DNA of 54,952 bases from an uncultured Ectothiorhodospiraceae bacterium. Its GTDB lineage: Bacteria; Pseudomonadota; Gammaproteobacteria; UBA6429; Thiohalophilaceae. The notes under the pieces are model-generated. The model had not been told where the DNA came from. It ran no database searches and saw only the letters and a list, made by a program, of their open reading frames with translations. The stretch is taken from the NCBI GenBank assembly GCA_947258695.1, contig CAMYJG010000011.1, positions 1-54,952 on the forward strand. Direction: 5' to 3'. Position 1 is the stretch's first letter; each line of letters begins with the position of its first letter. The position numbers and the translations under genes were made by a program. Below are positions 44,925-54,952 of this stretch, piece after piece.

Positions 44925-46169
44925 TCACATTATATTATCGCTTTCAATAATATCTTTAATATTAAAATCATATTCATTTTTGCTCAAGATGCTTTTCACT
45001 TCAAGTTTTTGAGCACCACTTTGCCACTTTGGATGTGCCAGGTTAATTAATTTAGGTTTAGGAAAAGTTTCACCTTTACTGTTTGAAACTAACAAGATAA
45101 TAGGACGCAATTTGCTTTTTTCACTTGCTGAAACAATTATCCCTACATGTCCAAGGTTTAATTTCACCACACAACCAATCGGGTAGATACCCAGGCACTT
45201 GATAAATTGCTCGATCATTTCTTTATCAAAGTCTTCCTTCACCCATTCATACATATTTCTTAAGGCATCATACGGAGAGATTGCATCGTGATAACAGCGA
45301 TCACTGGTAATTGCATCATAGACATCAACAATTGCTACGATACGGGTCTTATTATTTATTTCATCACCATTTAATTGTGAAGGATAGCCTTTACCATTAC
45401 GACGCTCATGGTGGTGCTTAACAATATCTAAAACATCACTAGGTACATCATTTTGCTCGCGCAACATCCTATACCCTTGTACAGGATGCGTTTTCATTAC
45501 TTCAAATTCATCAAATGTTAACTTGCTTGGTTTATTTAAAATCTCGAGTGGTACCCGCATTTTTCCAATATCATGCAGTAAGCCACCTAAACCTAAAATT
45601 TCCAATTCTGACTTATCCATTCCTAAACAACGACCAAAACTAACGGAGAGAATGCAGACATTCATACAATGTATCGATGTATACTCATCACGTTCTTTCA
45701 TATTAGTCAGCCATACCATGGCGTGAGGACTACGGGTAATACTTTTGGCTATTTCTGTTACCAGCTCTTTAGCAGAGTCGGTATCAACCGCATTACCTAA
45801 TCGAACATCATCTAGTGCTTTATCAATATACTCTTTTGTCCGAGTATGAACTTTACGCGCAACTTTTAATTCTTTTTGGAAAGCGTGCTGTTCTCGATCT
45901 GCCATTGCAGATTCATGCTCAACAGAATTAGCTGAAGTATCAGTAGACCGTTCAAGTGTCGATAATGAACGTAAATGAGGGTAAATAGATTCATGTGATT
46001 TTTCACCATCAACATAAACGTATTCACATATTTCCTGGAAGCTGTAAATATCTTCAGCGCTTTCGATTAAAACGCCTTGTAATAAAAATGATGTTTCAGT
46101 CCATGGGCGATCCAGCTCACTGACGAACATGCCTATTTTTAACTGTGAAACATCAACCTTCACTTTCAT
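44925..46169 (-). CDS. HD-GYP domain protein, likely c-di-GMP phosphodiesterase
   Basis: A 414-residue cytoplasmic protein. The N-terminal DUF3391 domain (KVDVSQLKIGMFVSELDRPW) precedes an HD-GYP domain with HDIGK, HHERRNGKGYP and DVYDAITSDRCY, all catalytic residues present. HD-GYP enzymes degrade cyclic di-GMP to pGpG or GMP. It is a single gene without an obvious partner here. Confidence 0.9.
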   Translation of the reverse strand: MKVKVDVSQLKIGMFVSELDRPWTETSFLLQGVLIESAEDIYSFQEICEYVYVDGEKSHESIYPHLRSLSTLERSTDTSANSVEHESAMADREQHAFQKELKVARKVHTRTKEYIDKALDDVRLGNAVDTDSAKELVTEIAKSITRSPHAMVWLTNMKERDEYTSIHCMNVCILSVSFGRCLGMDKSELEILGLGGLLHDIGKMRVPLEILNKPSKLTFDEFEVMKTHPVQGYRMLREQNDVPSDVLDIVKHHHERRNGKGYPSQLNGDEINNKTRIVAIVDVYDAITSDRCYHDAISPYDALRNMYEWVKEDFDKEMIEQFIKCLGIYPIGCVVKLNLGHVGIIVSASEKSKLRPIILLVSNSKGETFPKPKLINLAHPKWQSGAQKLEVKSILSKNEYDFNIKDIIESDNIM

Positions 46170-46270
46170 TTCTTGCTACTCCAATAGCAATGAAACTCTT
46201 AAAAATAATCTAATATATAATTTACACCTTTTTCAACTATTAATACATACGGAGTAACAAGTATATTGAG

Positions 46271-49200
46271 CTAATCGACCCAACGGCGTGCATTTCGGAA
46301 TAAACGTAACCATGGGCCGTCTTCACCCCATTCCTCCGGGTGCCAGGAGTGTTGAACCGTTCTGAATAACCTCTCTGGATGGGGCATCATAATATTGAAA
46401 CGACCGTCATCTGAGGTTAAACCAGTAATACCGTTTACAGAACCATTTGGATTGTAAGGATATCGTTGTGTAGGCTGGCCATTGTGATCAACATATTTCA
46501 TTGAGACCAGGCCGCTATTATTCGTTTGTTGAGCCGATGACGCATTTACAAACTTAACCTGACCTTCACCATGTGCGACCGCGATTGGCATACGCGAACC
46601 CGCCATGCCCTCAAATAAAATGGATGGCGATTGCTGGATCTCAACTAAAGAATAGCGAGCTTCAAACTGTTCTGATTGGTTACGTACAAACTGTGGCCAA
46701 TGCGATGCACCTGGAATCAGGTCTTTTAAATGTGACATCATCTGGCAGCCATTACACACGCCTAATGCAAAGCTATCCGGACGATTAAAGAAAGTTTCAA
46801 ATTCATCACGTACTGCATTGTTATGCAATATGGTTTTGGCCCAACCACCACCGGCGCCTAAAACATCACCGTAGGAAAAACCACCACAAGCAACCAAACC
46901 CTGGAAATCATTCAGGTTATGGCGACCTTTAATCAGATCACTCATGTGAACATCAACACTGGCGAAACCTGCTTTTTCAAAAGCCGCAGCCATTTCTACA
47001 TGACCATTCACACCCTGCTCACGCAAAACCGCCATACGAGGGCGATGCCCTAAATTAAGGTAAGGCGCTGTGATATTTTCTTGCGCATCAAAACTTAAGT
47101 TTGCATGTAAACCCGGATCATTATTCTCGAGTAAGTTATCAAACTCCTGTTTTGCACAATCTGCATTATCTCGTAGAGCCTGGATCTGGTAAGACGCTTC
47201 CGACCAGATACGTTGTAAGTTGCGGCGTTTTTCATGCAACAAGTCCTGCTCATTATATTGAATAACAATATTGTCGTTGTTATTTATCTGTCCAATAACA
47301 TGACTATAATGCCCCAAACCAGCGTCATGTAATTCAGCCATTACTTCATCGGTATATTCATGTTGCACTTGTATGACCGCACCAAGTTCCTCGTTAAATA
47401 AACTCGCGGTAGAACTTTCACCTATTTCATCTAATACGATGTTAACGCCGGTGTGTCCGGCAAATGCCATTTCACAAATCGTTGCCAGCAAACCACCATC
47501 GGAACGATCATGATAGGCGAGCAAACGATTTTTTTGGTTAAGCTTTTGTATGACTTTAAAGAAGTTCTTCAAGCTATTCGCGTCATTAAGATCGGCAGCA
47601 TAATGTCCCAATTTTTTATAAACCTGGGCTAAACAGCTGGCTCCTAACCTGTTTTTACCTTTGCCTAAATCAATCAGGATTAAATTACTATCACCCAGGT
47701 CTGTGCGGAGCTGAGGTGTTAAAGTTGTCGAAACATCTTCAACTGGTGCGAATGCTGAAATAATTAAAGACAGTGGCGCAGTAACTGAATGAGCATCCTC
47801 ACCTTCATCCCAAACCGTTTTCATCGACATGGAATCTTTACCAACCGGGATAGCGATACCCAGTTTTGGACAAAGTTCTTCACCGACAGCTTTAACCGCA
47901 TCATATAAACCGGCATCTTCACCAGGGTGACCAGCGGGTGCCATCCAGTTTGCGGATAACACCATGTCACTAATTTTATTAATGTGCGCAGCGGCAATAT
48001 TAGTAATCGCTTCACCCACGGCCATGCGTGCCGAAGCAGCATGATCAAGCAGTGCAACCGGGGTACGTTCGCCCATCGCCATGGCTTCACCTTTTAAAGT
48101 GTCATATGAGGCAGCGGTAACAGCAACATCGGCCACTGGTACTTGCCACGGACCGACCATTTGATCGCGTGCCACCATGCCTGTCACCGTGCGATCACCA
48201 ATAGTGATTAAAAAGTTTTTAGAGGCAACAGTTGGTAATGCCAATACGCGCTTGGCAGCCTCTGTAATATCAATCTCATCTAAAGAAAAATCCTGTTTTG
48301 CTACCGGGTGGTGTTTCACGTCGCGGCGCATTTTTGGTGGTTTGCCGAGCAACACATCCATCGGCATATCAATCGGTGTATTGTCAAAATGGCCATCACC
48401 AACAACAAGCTTTTGCTCTTTGGTCGCCTCACCCACAATAGAGAATGGGCAGCGTTCACGCTCACATATTTCACTAAAAGCGTCGATATTCGTCGAACTT
48501 ACCGCTAAAACATAGCGTTCTTGTGCTTCGTTACACCAGATTTCCATTGGTGCCATGCCCGGTTCATCATTCGGTACTAGACGCAGCTCAAATTTACCAC
48601 CACGGCCACTATCATTTACCAGTTCTGGCAGCGCATTCGATAAGCCGCCGGCTCCTACGTCATGGATACTGATAATAGGATTTTGCTCACCTAACTGCAC
48701 ACAGCGATCGATGACTTCCTGAACCCGCCGTTCAATTTCCGGGTTACCCCGCTGTACCGAGGCAAAATCCAGGCTTTCATCACTGTCGCCCGAGGCCATC
48801 GACGAGGCAGCACCACCGCCCAAACCAATCAACATCGCAGGCCCACCGAGGACAACAATTTGCGAGCCTGGTGGAATATCATTTTTCTCAATATGATTGG
48901 CTCGAATATTACCCAGGCCACCTGCCAACATAATTGGCTTATGGTAACCACGCACCTCTTCGCCGCCAAAGCTGTGTACTTTTTCTTCATAGGTCCTGAA
49001 ATAACCACAGATATTTGGCCGACCAAATTCATTGTTAAATGCTGCCGCGCCGATTGGTGCTTCAAGCATAATATCTAAGGCAGAGACAATTCGGCTCGGT
49101 TTTCCATAATCGGTTTCCCAGGCTTGAGGGGACGCCGGTATTTTTAAGTTTGAAACAGAAAATCCACACAAGCCTGCTTTGGGTTTTGAACCTCGACCGG

Positions 49201-50164
49201 TCGCACCTTCATCACGAATCTCCCCTCCCGAGCCGGTTGCTGCACCAGGAAACGGCGCAATGGCTGTTGGATGATTATGTGTTTCAACCTTCATTAAAAT
49301 ATGAATATCTTCTTCATGATATTCATACTGATGACTTAACGGCTCTGCAAAAAATCGACCCGCTTTAGAGCCCTTCATCACGGCTGAATTATCATGATAG
49401 GCGGACAGCACACCACCTGGATTTTTTTGGTGAGTGTTGCGAATCATGCCAAACAGGGATTTCTTTTGCTCTTGACCATCAATCACCCAGTCAGCATTAA
49501 AGATTTTATGTCGACAGTGTTCAGAGTTTGCCTGGGCAAACATCATTAACTCAACATCGCTAGGATTACGCTTCATTGCCTTAAAGTTTTCGACCAGGTA
49601 ATCGATTTCATCTTCTGCCAGGGCTAAACCTAATTCAAGATTGGCCTTTTCAAGCGCATCCCGACCACCGGTTAAAATATCAACACTCTTTAATGGCGCA
49701 GGCTCTGACTGGTAGAACAAGCGTTCCGCTTCTTCAGGGTCTGAAAAAACAGATTCTGTCATGCGGTCATGCAGTAATGCACTAATGGCTTGCCAGTCAG
49801 CATCATCAAGTGAGTTATCACTAACTATTCTATATAAAATGCCGCGCTCAATTCGACGGACTTCGCTTAAGCCACAATTATGTGCAATATCAGTGGCTTT
49901 ACTTGCCCACGGCGAAATGGTGCCAGGACGGGGAATTACCAGGAATAATTTCTCACCCGCTGAGGCAGAAATAGACTGGGTTTCTGTATGTAGTAACGAG
50001 TCTAGTACATCTTTCGCTTCAGAGCTGAGGGTTTTATCAACATCAACAAAATGCATATAGTGCGCGTGTAAACCTGTAATTGCAGGAGCAACAGATTGCA
50101 GTGATGTTAAAAGTTTATTTTTACGAAAATCAGAAAGGGCCAACCCGCCGGGCAATTGCAGCAT
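46271..50164 (-). CDS. purL: PurL, phosphoribosylformylglycinamidine synthase
   Basis: A 1297-residue single-chain (large) PurL typical of Gammaproteobacteria. An N-terminal PurS-like domain, two AIRS-type ATP-binding halves ([39 protein letters not shown]) and a C-terminal glutamine amidotransferase ([12 protein letters not shown] with catalytic Cys, MPHPERLF) are visible. It performs the fourth step of purine synthesis. Confidence 0.97.
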   Translation of the reverse strand: MLQLPGGLALSDFRKNKLLTSLQSVAPAITGLHAHYMHFVDVDKTLSSEAKDVLDSLLHTETQSISASAGEKLFLVIPRPGTISPWASKATDIAHNCGLSEVRRIERGILYRIVSDNSLDDADWQAISALLHDRMTESVFSDPEEAERLFYQSEPAPLKSVDILTGGRDALEKANLELGLALAEDEIDYLVENFKAMKRNPSDVELMMFAQANSEHCRHKIFNADWVIDGQEQKKSLFGMIRNTHQKNPGGVLSAYHDNSAVMKGSKAGRFFAEPLSHQYEYHEEDIHILMKVETHNHPTAIAPFPGAATGSGGEIRDEGATGRGSKPKAGLCGFSVSNLKIPASPQAWETDYGKPSRIVSALDIMLEAPIGAAAFNNEFGRPNICGYFRTYEEKVHSFGGEEVRGYHKPIMLAGGLGNIRANHIEKNDIPPGSQIVVLGGPAMLIGLGGGAASSMASGDSDESLDFASVQRGNPEIERRVQEVIDRCVQLGEQNPIISIHDVGAGGLSNALPELVNDSGRGGKFELRLVPNDEPGMAPMEIWCNEAQERYVLAVSSTNIDAFSEICERERCPFSIVGEATKEQKLVVGDGHFDNTPIDMPMDVLLGKPPKMRRDVKHHPVAKQDFSLDEIDITEAAKRVLALPTVASKNFLITIGDRTVTGMVARDQMVGPWQVPVADVAVTAASYDTLKGEAMAMGERTPVALLDHAASARMAVGEAITNIAAAHINKISDMVLSANWMAPAGHPGEDAGLYDAVKAVGEELCPKLGIAIPVGKDSMSMKTVWDEGEDAHSVTAPLSLIISAFAPVEDVSTTLTPQLRTDLGDSNLILIDLGKGKNRLGASCLAQVYKKLGHYAADLNDANSLKNFFKVIQKLNQKNRLLAYHDRSDGGLLATICEMAFAGHTGVNIVLDEIGESSTASLFNEELGAVIQVQHEYTDEVMAELHDAGLGHYSHVIGQINNNDNIVIQYNEQDLLHEKRRNLQRIWSEASYQIQALRDNADCAKQEFDNLLENNDPGLHANLSFDAQENITAPYLNLGHRPRMAVLREQGVNGHVEMAAAFEKAGFASVDVHMSDLIKGRHNLNDFQGLVACGGFSYGDVLGAGGGWAKTILHNNAVRDEFETFFNRPDSFALGVCNGCQMMSHLKDLIPGASHWPQFVRNQSEQFEARYSLVEIQQSPSILFEGMAGSRMPIAVAHGEGQVKFVNASSAQQTNNSGLVSMKYVDHNGQPTQRYPYNPNGSVNGITGLTSDDGRFNIMMPHPERLFRTVQHSWHPEEWGEDGPWLRLFRNARRWVD

Positions 50165-50281
50165 GCGCTTAAAGTCCAGTTAAGTAGTTAAGGGAACGGC
50201 GATCATACACCATCCCGCTTTTTACGTCATACTGGAAAAGCCCATTGTACAGGGTCGATTTTATAAAAAATGAAATTCAAA

Positions 50282-50611
50282 TTACCAATGTGATGCTTCT
50301 TCCAACTCTTTCATCACTTCATTTCTTGAAGATTCTGCGGTGTTCATTAAACAGGCAAGATTACCTATACTGGCTACTGCAACGCCATCTCCCTCAACAA
50401 CCCACCCACCTGGCGGCGTCCAGCCACCCATTTGAGTAAACATGGAAAGTTGATCAGCATTACCCTGAACCAGGCGCTTATAATCATGGGCAAACTTAGC
50501 AAAACCACCGAGCATTTCATCAGGCATACCATAGCCTTCTACTAATGCGCCATCATCACGAAAGTGGCAAATAGCCATAACACCATCAATTGCTAATAGT
50601 CGTTTAATCAT
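50282..50611 (-). CDS. DUF2173 protein, copy 1
   Basis: A 109-residue DUF2173 protein, a small roadblock/LC7-like fold (MIKRLLAIDGVMAICHFRDDGALVEGYG, GGWVVEGDGVAVASIGNLACLM). It is the last of three tandem paralogs, 14 bases after the next. The family's function is unknown; it is frequent in sulfur-oxidising proteobacteria in my recollection. Confidence 0.82.
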   Translation of the reverse strand: MIKRLLAIDGVMAICHFRDDGALVEGYGMPDEMLGGFAKFAHDYKRLVQGNADQLSMFTQMGGWTPPGGWVVEGDGVAVASIGNLACLMNTAESSRNEVMKELEEASHW

Positions 50612-50625
50612 TGGTTTAGTCTCCC

Positions 50626-50964
50626 TTAGTCAGCTAGCGCAGCATAGGCCGCTTCGTAATCAACCTGACTATTTGGTACAACAACACCAAACTCTTCATT
50701 AACAATAACCGTCCAGTCCATTCCTACCATGGTAAAACCTTTTATAGGATAAAACCCTTTCATACCCGTCATGTTTTCCCAGCCACGCGCCTGCATGGTG
50801 GCGATCGCCATATTGGCAATACAAACATGACACAATAAATCTAAAATTTGTTCGTTTAACTCTGAGCCATCGGCAATAATGCTGTCAATTAATTCACCTT
50901 TACTACTAAATTTAAATGCTCCAGCTGCACCTTCAACCGCGATTAACTTATTTAAATCTGACAT
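50626..50964 (-). CDS. DUF2173 protein, copy 2
   Basis: A 112-residue DUF2173/roadblock-like protein (LNKLIAVEGAAGAFKFSSKGELIDSIIADG, KGFTMVGMDWTVIVNEEFGVVV). It is clearly diverged from its neighbours, so the triplication is old. The start has a GGAG-type site upstream and the spacing to copy 3 is 24 bases. Confidence 0.8.
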   Translation of the reverse strand: MSDLNKLIAVEGAAGAFKFSSKGELIDSIIADGSELNEQILDLLCHVCIANMAIATMQARGWENMTGMKGFYPIKGFTMVGMDWTVIVNEEFGVVVPNSQVDYEAAYAALAD

Positions 50965-50988
50965 TATTTACTCCAAAATAATTTTAAA

Positions 50989-51351
50989 CTAAACCAACTC
51001 ACCTTCTTGATCGGGAACATTCTCACGCATATATGACAAGATGGAATTAAGTGAAGCATGATCATTCTGTATAAAACAAAAATGATTAGCGATAACACAA
51101 ACACTGAAATTATCACCGTTAACAACCCAGCCTCGGGAAGGAACACAACCACATTCATGCCCTAAATTTTTAATCATATCCATTTGCATATGAACAGCCA
51201 GGCTAGTGGAACGACACATGATGGAAGCCATACGTGCCATATCATCTGACAATTCACCTTCACAGCTAAAACGATCACCACGATAGGAATATTCACCTGC
51301 GGCTATCACTCCATCCATTGCAGCAAGTTCAGGAACTATACTCATACTCAA
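50989..51351 (-). CDS. DUF2173 protein, copy 3
   Basis: A 120-residue DUF2173-like protein, first in the operon (ELAAMDGVIAAGEYSYRGDRFSCEGEL, RGWVVNGDNFSVCVIANHFCFIQND). It contains six cysteines, two of them close together (GHECGC), more than its paralogs. Heteromeric assembly of the three proteins is possible but not shown. Confidence 0.8.
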   Translation of the reverse strand: MSMSIVPELAAMDGVIAAGEYSYRGDRFSCEGELSDDMARMASIMCRSTSLAVHMQMDMIKNLGHECGCVPSRGWVVNGDNFSVCVIANHFCFIQNDHASLNSILSYMRENVPDQEGELV

Positions 51352-51494
51352 CCTCTTTATTTCTTTTTATGTTGAATTCGATACCCCTAGCTAACCGCAA
51401 ACAGAACGTAAATGCAACACTTAATATGATTGACATTATTTAGTTTAATGATCAACATAATAGTACTAATAAAGTATATTAATACAAACTAACT

Positions 51495-51989
51495 ATGCCA
51501 CAGCCGAACTTATTAAAACGCTTACTCGTTGCCATATATGATGGACTTTTAATTTTAGCGACCATCTTTTTTGCCACTGCACTAACTTTGCCATTTACAA
51601 AAGGTGAAGTTGCAGAAGGCAATAAAATTTATATGACAATTTATTTACTAACGGTAATTTATTTATTTCTTGGCTGGTTCTGGACGCATGGTGGACAAAC
51701 ACTCGGTATGCGAGCCTGGAAACAACGCTTAGTGCAAATTGATAATGATCAAGCGGTAACCTGGAAACAATCTTTTATCCGTTTTATTACCGCCTTACCC
51801 GCCTGGCTTTTATTTATTATCGGACTAATTTTGTCAATTAAAACAGAGATTGCAGAATCTATAACCAACATTCCCGGTTGGGTATTTGCTGTCACAGGTT
51901 TTTTCTGGGTGCTATTTAATAATCAAAATAATAATTGGCGGGATAAACTGAGTGGAACAAAAATCATCCTAACTAATAATGAAAAATAA
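51495..51989 (+). CDS. RDD-family membrane protein
   Basis: A 164-residue membrane protein of the RDD family with three hydrophobic segments and the family motifs near LLKRLLVAIYDGLLIL (R-x5-D), GGQTLGMRAWKQRLV and WRDKLSGTKII. The function is unknown; transport of ions has been proposed for some members. It is divergent from the DUF2173 genes and convergent with lptG. Confidence 0.85.
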   Translation: MPQPNLLKRLLVAIYDGLLILATIFFATALTLPFTKGEVAEGNKIYMTIYLLTVIYLFLGWFWTHGGQTLGMRAWKQRLVQIDNDQAVTWKQSFIRFITALPAWLLFIIGLILSIKTEIAESITNIPGWVFAVTGFFWVLFNNQNNNWRDKLSGTKIILTNNEK

Positions 51990-52008
51990 AATATTAATTA
52001 AAGGCCTT

Positions 52009-52272
52009 CTAGCGGATTCGTCGATAACTCCATATAGTAATTGCTATCACGATTAATGTCGGTAATAAAGCACTTAACACAGAAGGCACACCATAAACTA
52101 TTCCCATTTGACCGATTAAACGACTACCCACAAAGAATGCAATCCCGACCAAAAAACCGAGTAACACTTGCTTTCCAATAGAAACATGCCTGACTGAACC
52201 AAACACAAAGGGAATGGCTAATAACACCATGGCCAGGATAGTTAACGGACCAAACAATTTTGACCAGTACAC
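52009..52272 (-). CDS. lptG: LptG, C-terminal fragment after frameshift
   Basis: This 87-residue frame matches the end of LptG: YWSKLFGPLTILAMVLLAIPFVFGSVRHVS, RLIGQMGIVYGVPSVLSALLPT. It holds the last three membrane helices. It begins with a GTG that shares its G with the TAG stop of the preceding frame (TAGTG), so re-initiation is possible. The two frames together equal one normal LptG. Confidence 0.85.
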   Translation of the reverse strand: MYWSKLFGPLTILAMVLLAIPFVFGSVRHVSIGKQVLLGFLVGIAFFVGSRLIGQMGIVYGVPSVLSALLPTLIVIAITIWSYRRIR

Positions 52273-53084
52273 TAAACTAACTCATACTTGGCAAAATCCA
52301 GGTCATTATTTTTCAGGTAATCAATATAACCGTTTAATTTCCAGATTGATAAAAGTTCAGGGCGTACTGCAACAATTTTTACCGTATTTAAATCCAGTAA
52401 CGTTTTCCATTTCATTTTCTTGCTTCGTTTTATTGTAAAAGAATCGTTTACATGAACCGTTTCTCTTACCGATTTTAATAACCAATGTTTGCCTGCTTCA
52501 TCATAAACGGCTTTCGACGCATGAATTCGGCGCTTAATAATATTATTATCATCAAACTGATACAGTTTGATACCAATTAAATGGCCATCATTGCGAACAC
52601 TATTCACATTAATATATGTATTGCCATCCCGAGCCCATAAACCAAAATTCGTATTCATATTTATATGACCATGTAATGCTTTAATTCGTTTATCACTAGC
52701 ATATTGATATAAAGGTGGCGCAATACCCTCTCCAATCAGCATCGCAAACAACATTAACATAATCGCCGTTTTCATAATTGAACCAACGATACCCAGCAAG
52801 GATACGCCTGCCATACGGATAATCACTAACTCATTATTATTTGCTAACCAACCCAGACCTAGCATAGTGCCTAATAACATTGAAAGCGGGAATAACTCGT
52901 AGACATGTTGTGGAATACGAAGTAGAGAATATTCTAAGGCAGCCCAAACAGTATAATCTGCCTGGCCTATTTGGTTTGTTTCACCGGCAAAAGCAAATAA
53001 CTCATACAGTACGATAAAAATAATAAGCACAAGCATTACACCCGTAATAATTGCCTGCCCTATATACCTGTCTAAAAGTTTCAT
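52272..53084 (-). CDS. lptG: LptG, N-terminal fragment ending at a frameshift
   Basis: A 270-residue frame with the first membrane helices of LptG and the periplasmic jellyroll domain. It starts at ATG 53084, overlapping lptF by four bases. It stops at TAG (52272-52274) right after KYELV, where relatives continue into the last three helices. Plus-strand ACTAAACTAA (52271-52280) shows a 5-bp tandem duplication; removing one copy restores the frame. LptG with LptF exports lipopolysaccharide and is normally essential, so this is either a sequencing error, a recent mutation or a tolerated split. Confidence 0.88.
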   Translation of the reverse strand: MKLLDRYIGQAIITGVMLVLIIFIVLYELFAFAGETNQIGQADYTVWAALEYSLLRIPQHVYELFPLSMLLGTMLGLGWLANNNELVIIRMAGVSLLGIVGSIMKTAIMLMLFAMLIGEGIAPPLYQYASDKRIKALHGHINMNTNFGLWARDGNTYINVNSVRNDGHLIGIKLYQFDDNNIIKRRIHASKAVYDEAGKHWLLKSVRETVHVNDSFTIKRSKKMKWKTLLDLNTVKIVAVRPELLSIWKLNGYIDYLKNNDLDFAKYELV

Positions 53085-54172
53085 GATTTAACTTTACTGG
53101 AAAAGAAATATCGAAAACCTGTTTGCTGAACTAGCAAGAAAATAACTAACACTAACATAACGGCATAGACCCACCATAGGCCTACCATCGTTGCTACCTT
53201 ACCGGTGGCGATCCAGCTTTTTCCGACGTTAATTAAATTGGTAAAAATAATATAAAAAATCAAACCTAAACCTAAACGCAAATAACGACCCTGGCGTGGA
53301 GATGTTTGACTCAGTGGCACAGCAAGTGCTGCGAGCAATATACATAAAAAAATGGGTGCTAAGCGTGAATGAAATTCAGAAATATAAATGGGCTTATCTT
53401 TTTCTAATAAATCTAACGTTGGTATCGCTGTATGCTTTTTTTGTTTTATGCTGCTTGATTTTTCACGTATTCGAACACCATGCTGTTCAAATTCAATCAC
53501 AGTAGATTCGAGTTTGCCCGGTGCTTTTTGATATCGCATACCATTTTCAAGCACCATAAAACGGTCACCAGTTTGTTGCTTGATTTCATACTGGCCTTTT
53601 TTTGCGCGAATAACTAACTCTTGTTTATTTTTTAAACGTTGCTGTAAAAACACCCCTTCCATTTTTGAACGTTCATCATTAATATTTTCAACATACATTA
53701 CGCCCACACCCGCGGAAATCTCTCTGAAACGACCAGCTACCAAGCCTTCTAACTCAGATGAACTTTCTGCCTTAATATCAATTTGTTGTTTCAACCCGTT
53801 TGCCCATGGCGTCACTTGCAAAGAAAAAATCCCAACCACAATGGAAAAAAGAAAGGCAAAACTTAAAACGGTTCGTAGAATATATGTCTGACTAATGCCA
53901 CTGGCAGATATTGCCGCCATTTCATTGTTCTGATGAAACCGGCTTAAGGTCATTAACACCGCAAGGTAAAGTGATAAAGGGAAAATAACCAGGATCATTT
54001 TTAATGATTTCAATCCCAACACCACTAAAACGGTATTTACACTTAATGTGCCTTCGGCAACATCAGAAAACACGCCGACCAGTTGGCCGCTTAAGCCAAT
54101 AAGCATCAATACCAGAAAGACTGCAAACAAAGTCAGGGTTATTTCTTTTATCAGGTAACGGGCGATTATCAT
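53081..54172 (-). CDS. lptF: LptF lipopolysaccharide export permease
   Basis: A 363-residue YjgP-family permease with six membrane helices and a central periplasmic jellyroll domain (GRFREISAGVGVMYVENINDE). The N-terminus IIARYLIKEITLTLFAVFLVL is typical. Together with LptG and LptB it extracts LPS from the inner membrane. It is the first gene of the pair and divergent from pepA. Confidence 0.94.
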   Translation of the reverse strand: MIIARYLIKEITLTLFAVFLVLMLIGLSGQLVGVFSDVAEGTLSVNTVLVVLGLKSLKMILVIFPLSLYLAVLMTLSRFHQNNEMAAISASGISQTYILRTVLSFAFLFSIVVGIFSLQVTPWANGLKQQIDIKAESSSELEGLVAGRFREISAGVGVMYVENINDERSKMEGVFLQQRLKNKQELVIRAKKGQYEIKQQTGDRFMVLENGMRYQKAPGKLESTVIEFEQHGVRIREKSSSIKQKKHTAIPTLDLLEKDKPIYISEFHSRLAPIFLCILLAALAVPLSQTSPRQGRYLRLGLGLIFYIIFTNLINVGKSWIATGKVATMVGLWWVYAVMLVLVIFLLVQQTGFRYFFSSKVKS

Positions 54173-54309
54173 GTTTTAGTTTTGTAAAATCACTTTGGTA
54201 TTTTCAGGGCTAGTTCTTAAAACAAAATCAGCGTTTATATGCTGAAACTTAGCATTATTTCGAGTAAGCTGACACTCTATATAATATTTCAAGCTTACAG
54301 GAATCCGGT

Positions 54310-54952
54310 ATGGAAATCAGCGTCAAAACAATCAACTTTGAAACAGTAAAATCACCATGCATAGTTGTTGGTGTTACAGACAAACGAAAATTAACGGATT
54401 CTGCACAGCAACTCGATACCATTTGTAATGGCTTTTTAACGAAATTACTACGCCGTGGAGATATTTCAGGTGCTGATGGCGACGCATTAATGCTACACGA
54501 TGTGCCTGGATTAAATGCTGAGCGAGTACTGCTGGTCGGATGCGGCAAACTCAATGAAATGACGCACCAGCGCTTCAGCAGCATCATTGCTAATGCATCA
54601 ACTGAGTTAAGCAAAGCAAAAATTAAAAGTGCTGTTATTAGCCTCTCTGATTTAGAGTGCAAAACACTGTCTCACCACATGCAAATTCGCCTGGCAACCG
54701 AGGCGTTGTATCAAAATAGTTATCATTTTTCTGAACTCAAAAAAGACGATGCCCCTTCTTTAAATAAGGTAGCAGTGCACTTCGCTGAAAAACGGTCGAT
54801 GAAAAAAGCCAAGCTGGCTGTCGAAATTGGTAGCGCAATCGGTGTTGGTCGAAACACTGCGCGTGATCTGGGTAACCTGGGCGGCAATATTTGTACCCCG
54901 ACATACCTGGCTAAACAAGCAACTCAATACGGTAAAAAATACAGCAAACTTA
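54310..54952 (+). CDS. pepA: PepA leucyl aminopeptidase, N-terminal part (cut by window end)
   Basis: An open frame of 214 codons runs to the window edge without a stop. It starts MEISVKTINFET with a GGAATCCGG-type upstream site and contains the family N-terminal domain and GRNTARDLGNLGGNICTPTYLAKQA. The catalytic metal-binding domain would lie beyond the window. PepA cleaves N-terminal residues from peptides and also binds DNA in some bacteria. Its placement divergent from lptFG is common in Gammaproteobacteria. Confidence 0.92.
   Translation, partial: MEISVKTINFETVKSPCIVVGVTDKRKLTDSAQQLDTICNGFLTKLLRRGDISGADGDALMLHDVPGLNAERVLLVGCGKLNEMTHQRFSSIIANASTELSKAKIKSAVISLSDLECKTLSHHMQIRLATEALYQNSYHFSELKKDDAPSLNKVAVHFAEKRSMKKAKLAVEIGSAIGVGRNTARDLGNLGGNICTPTYLAKQATQYGKKYSKL

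Noticed and set aside
54255-54662. 135-aa reading frame on the minus strand
   Set aside because: It is antisense to the start of pepA, whose protein sequence is clearly recognisable.

Overview
The window looks like chromosomal DNA of a low-GC, sulfur-oxidising (or otherwise chemolithoautotrophic) gammaproteobacterium. The case rests on a complete proteobacterial alpha-carboxysome operon with form IA Rubisco, a DAB inorganic-carbon uptake operon, a YeeE/YedE-type sulfur transporter, and a gammaproteobacterial housekeeping order (ruvC-ruvA-ruvB-ybgC-tolQRAB-pal-cpoB-queE-queC). I cannot name the genus from sequence alone.

Bases 1-20000 are a CO2-concentrating island. On the plus strand, after a tiny secreted peptide, lie dabB, an unassigned membrane protein, dabA and a carboxysome-type PII-like protein, almost all with touching or overlapping ends. 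On the minus strand lie a SulP transporter with STAS domain, cbbR, and then (in transcription order) cbbL-cbbS-csoS2-csoSCA-csoS4A-csoS4B-csoS1-csoS1-bacterioferritin-like-acRAF-mcdA-mcdB. A separate upstream unit holds csoS1D and a Nudix hydrolase. Uptake (DAB, SulP), sensing (PII-like, CbbR), encapsulation (cso), Rubisco assembly (acRAF) and intracellular positioning (McdAB) are therefore together in one stretch. A 16-bp palindrome of the form ATAGA-N6-TCTAT occurs about 60-67 bp upstream of the transcription start I predict for cbbL, csoS1D and cbbR, and is the best candidate for a shared CbbR operator.

Bases 20400-33000 hold a tRNA-Lys(TTT), a YeeE/YedE transporter, queC and queE (queuosine precursor), the Tol-Pal envelope system, ybgC, ruvABC and yebC. 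Three different inverted-repeat elements, all MITE/REP-like, sit in the gaps between these genes. Bases 32200-36600 are a phospho-signalling unit (CHASE2 Ser/Thr kinase, PP2C phosphatase, two FHA proteins). Then follow aspS, a small unknown gene, and a plus-strand operon of an AMP/thymidine phosphorylase-family enzyme, a PRPP synthetase-like protein, a DUF1614 membrane protein and a short-chain dehydrogenase.

The remainder holds an ABC-2 exporter pair, an HD-GYP protein, purL, three tandem DUF2173 proteins, an RDD membrane protein, lptG and lptF, and the start of pepA, cut by the window end. lptG is split into two reading frames by what looks like a 5-bp tandem duplication. The four gaps longer than 300 bases (194-680, 9505-9832, 18409-18734, 19945-20454) are described as regulatory or RNA-bearing regions.
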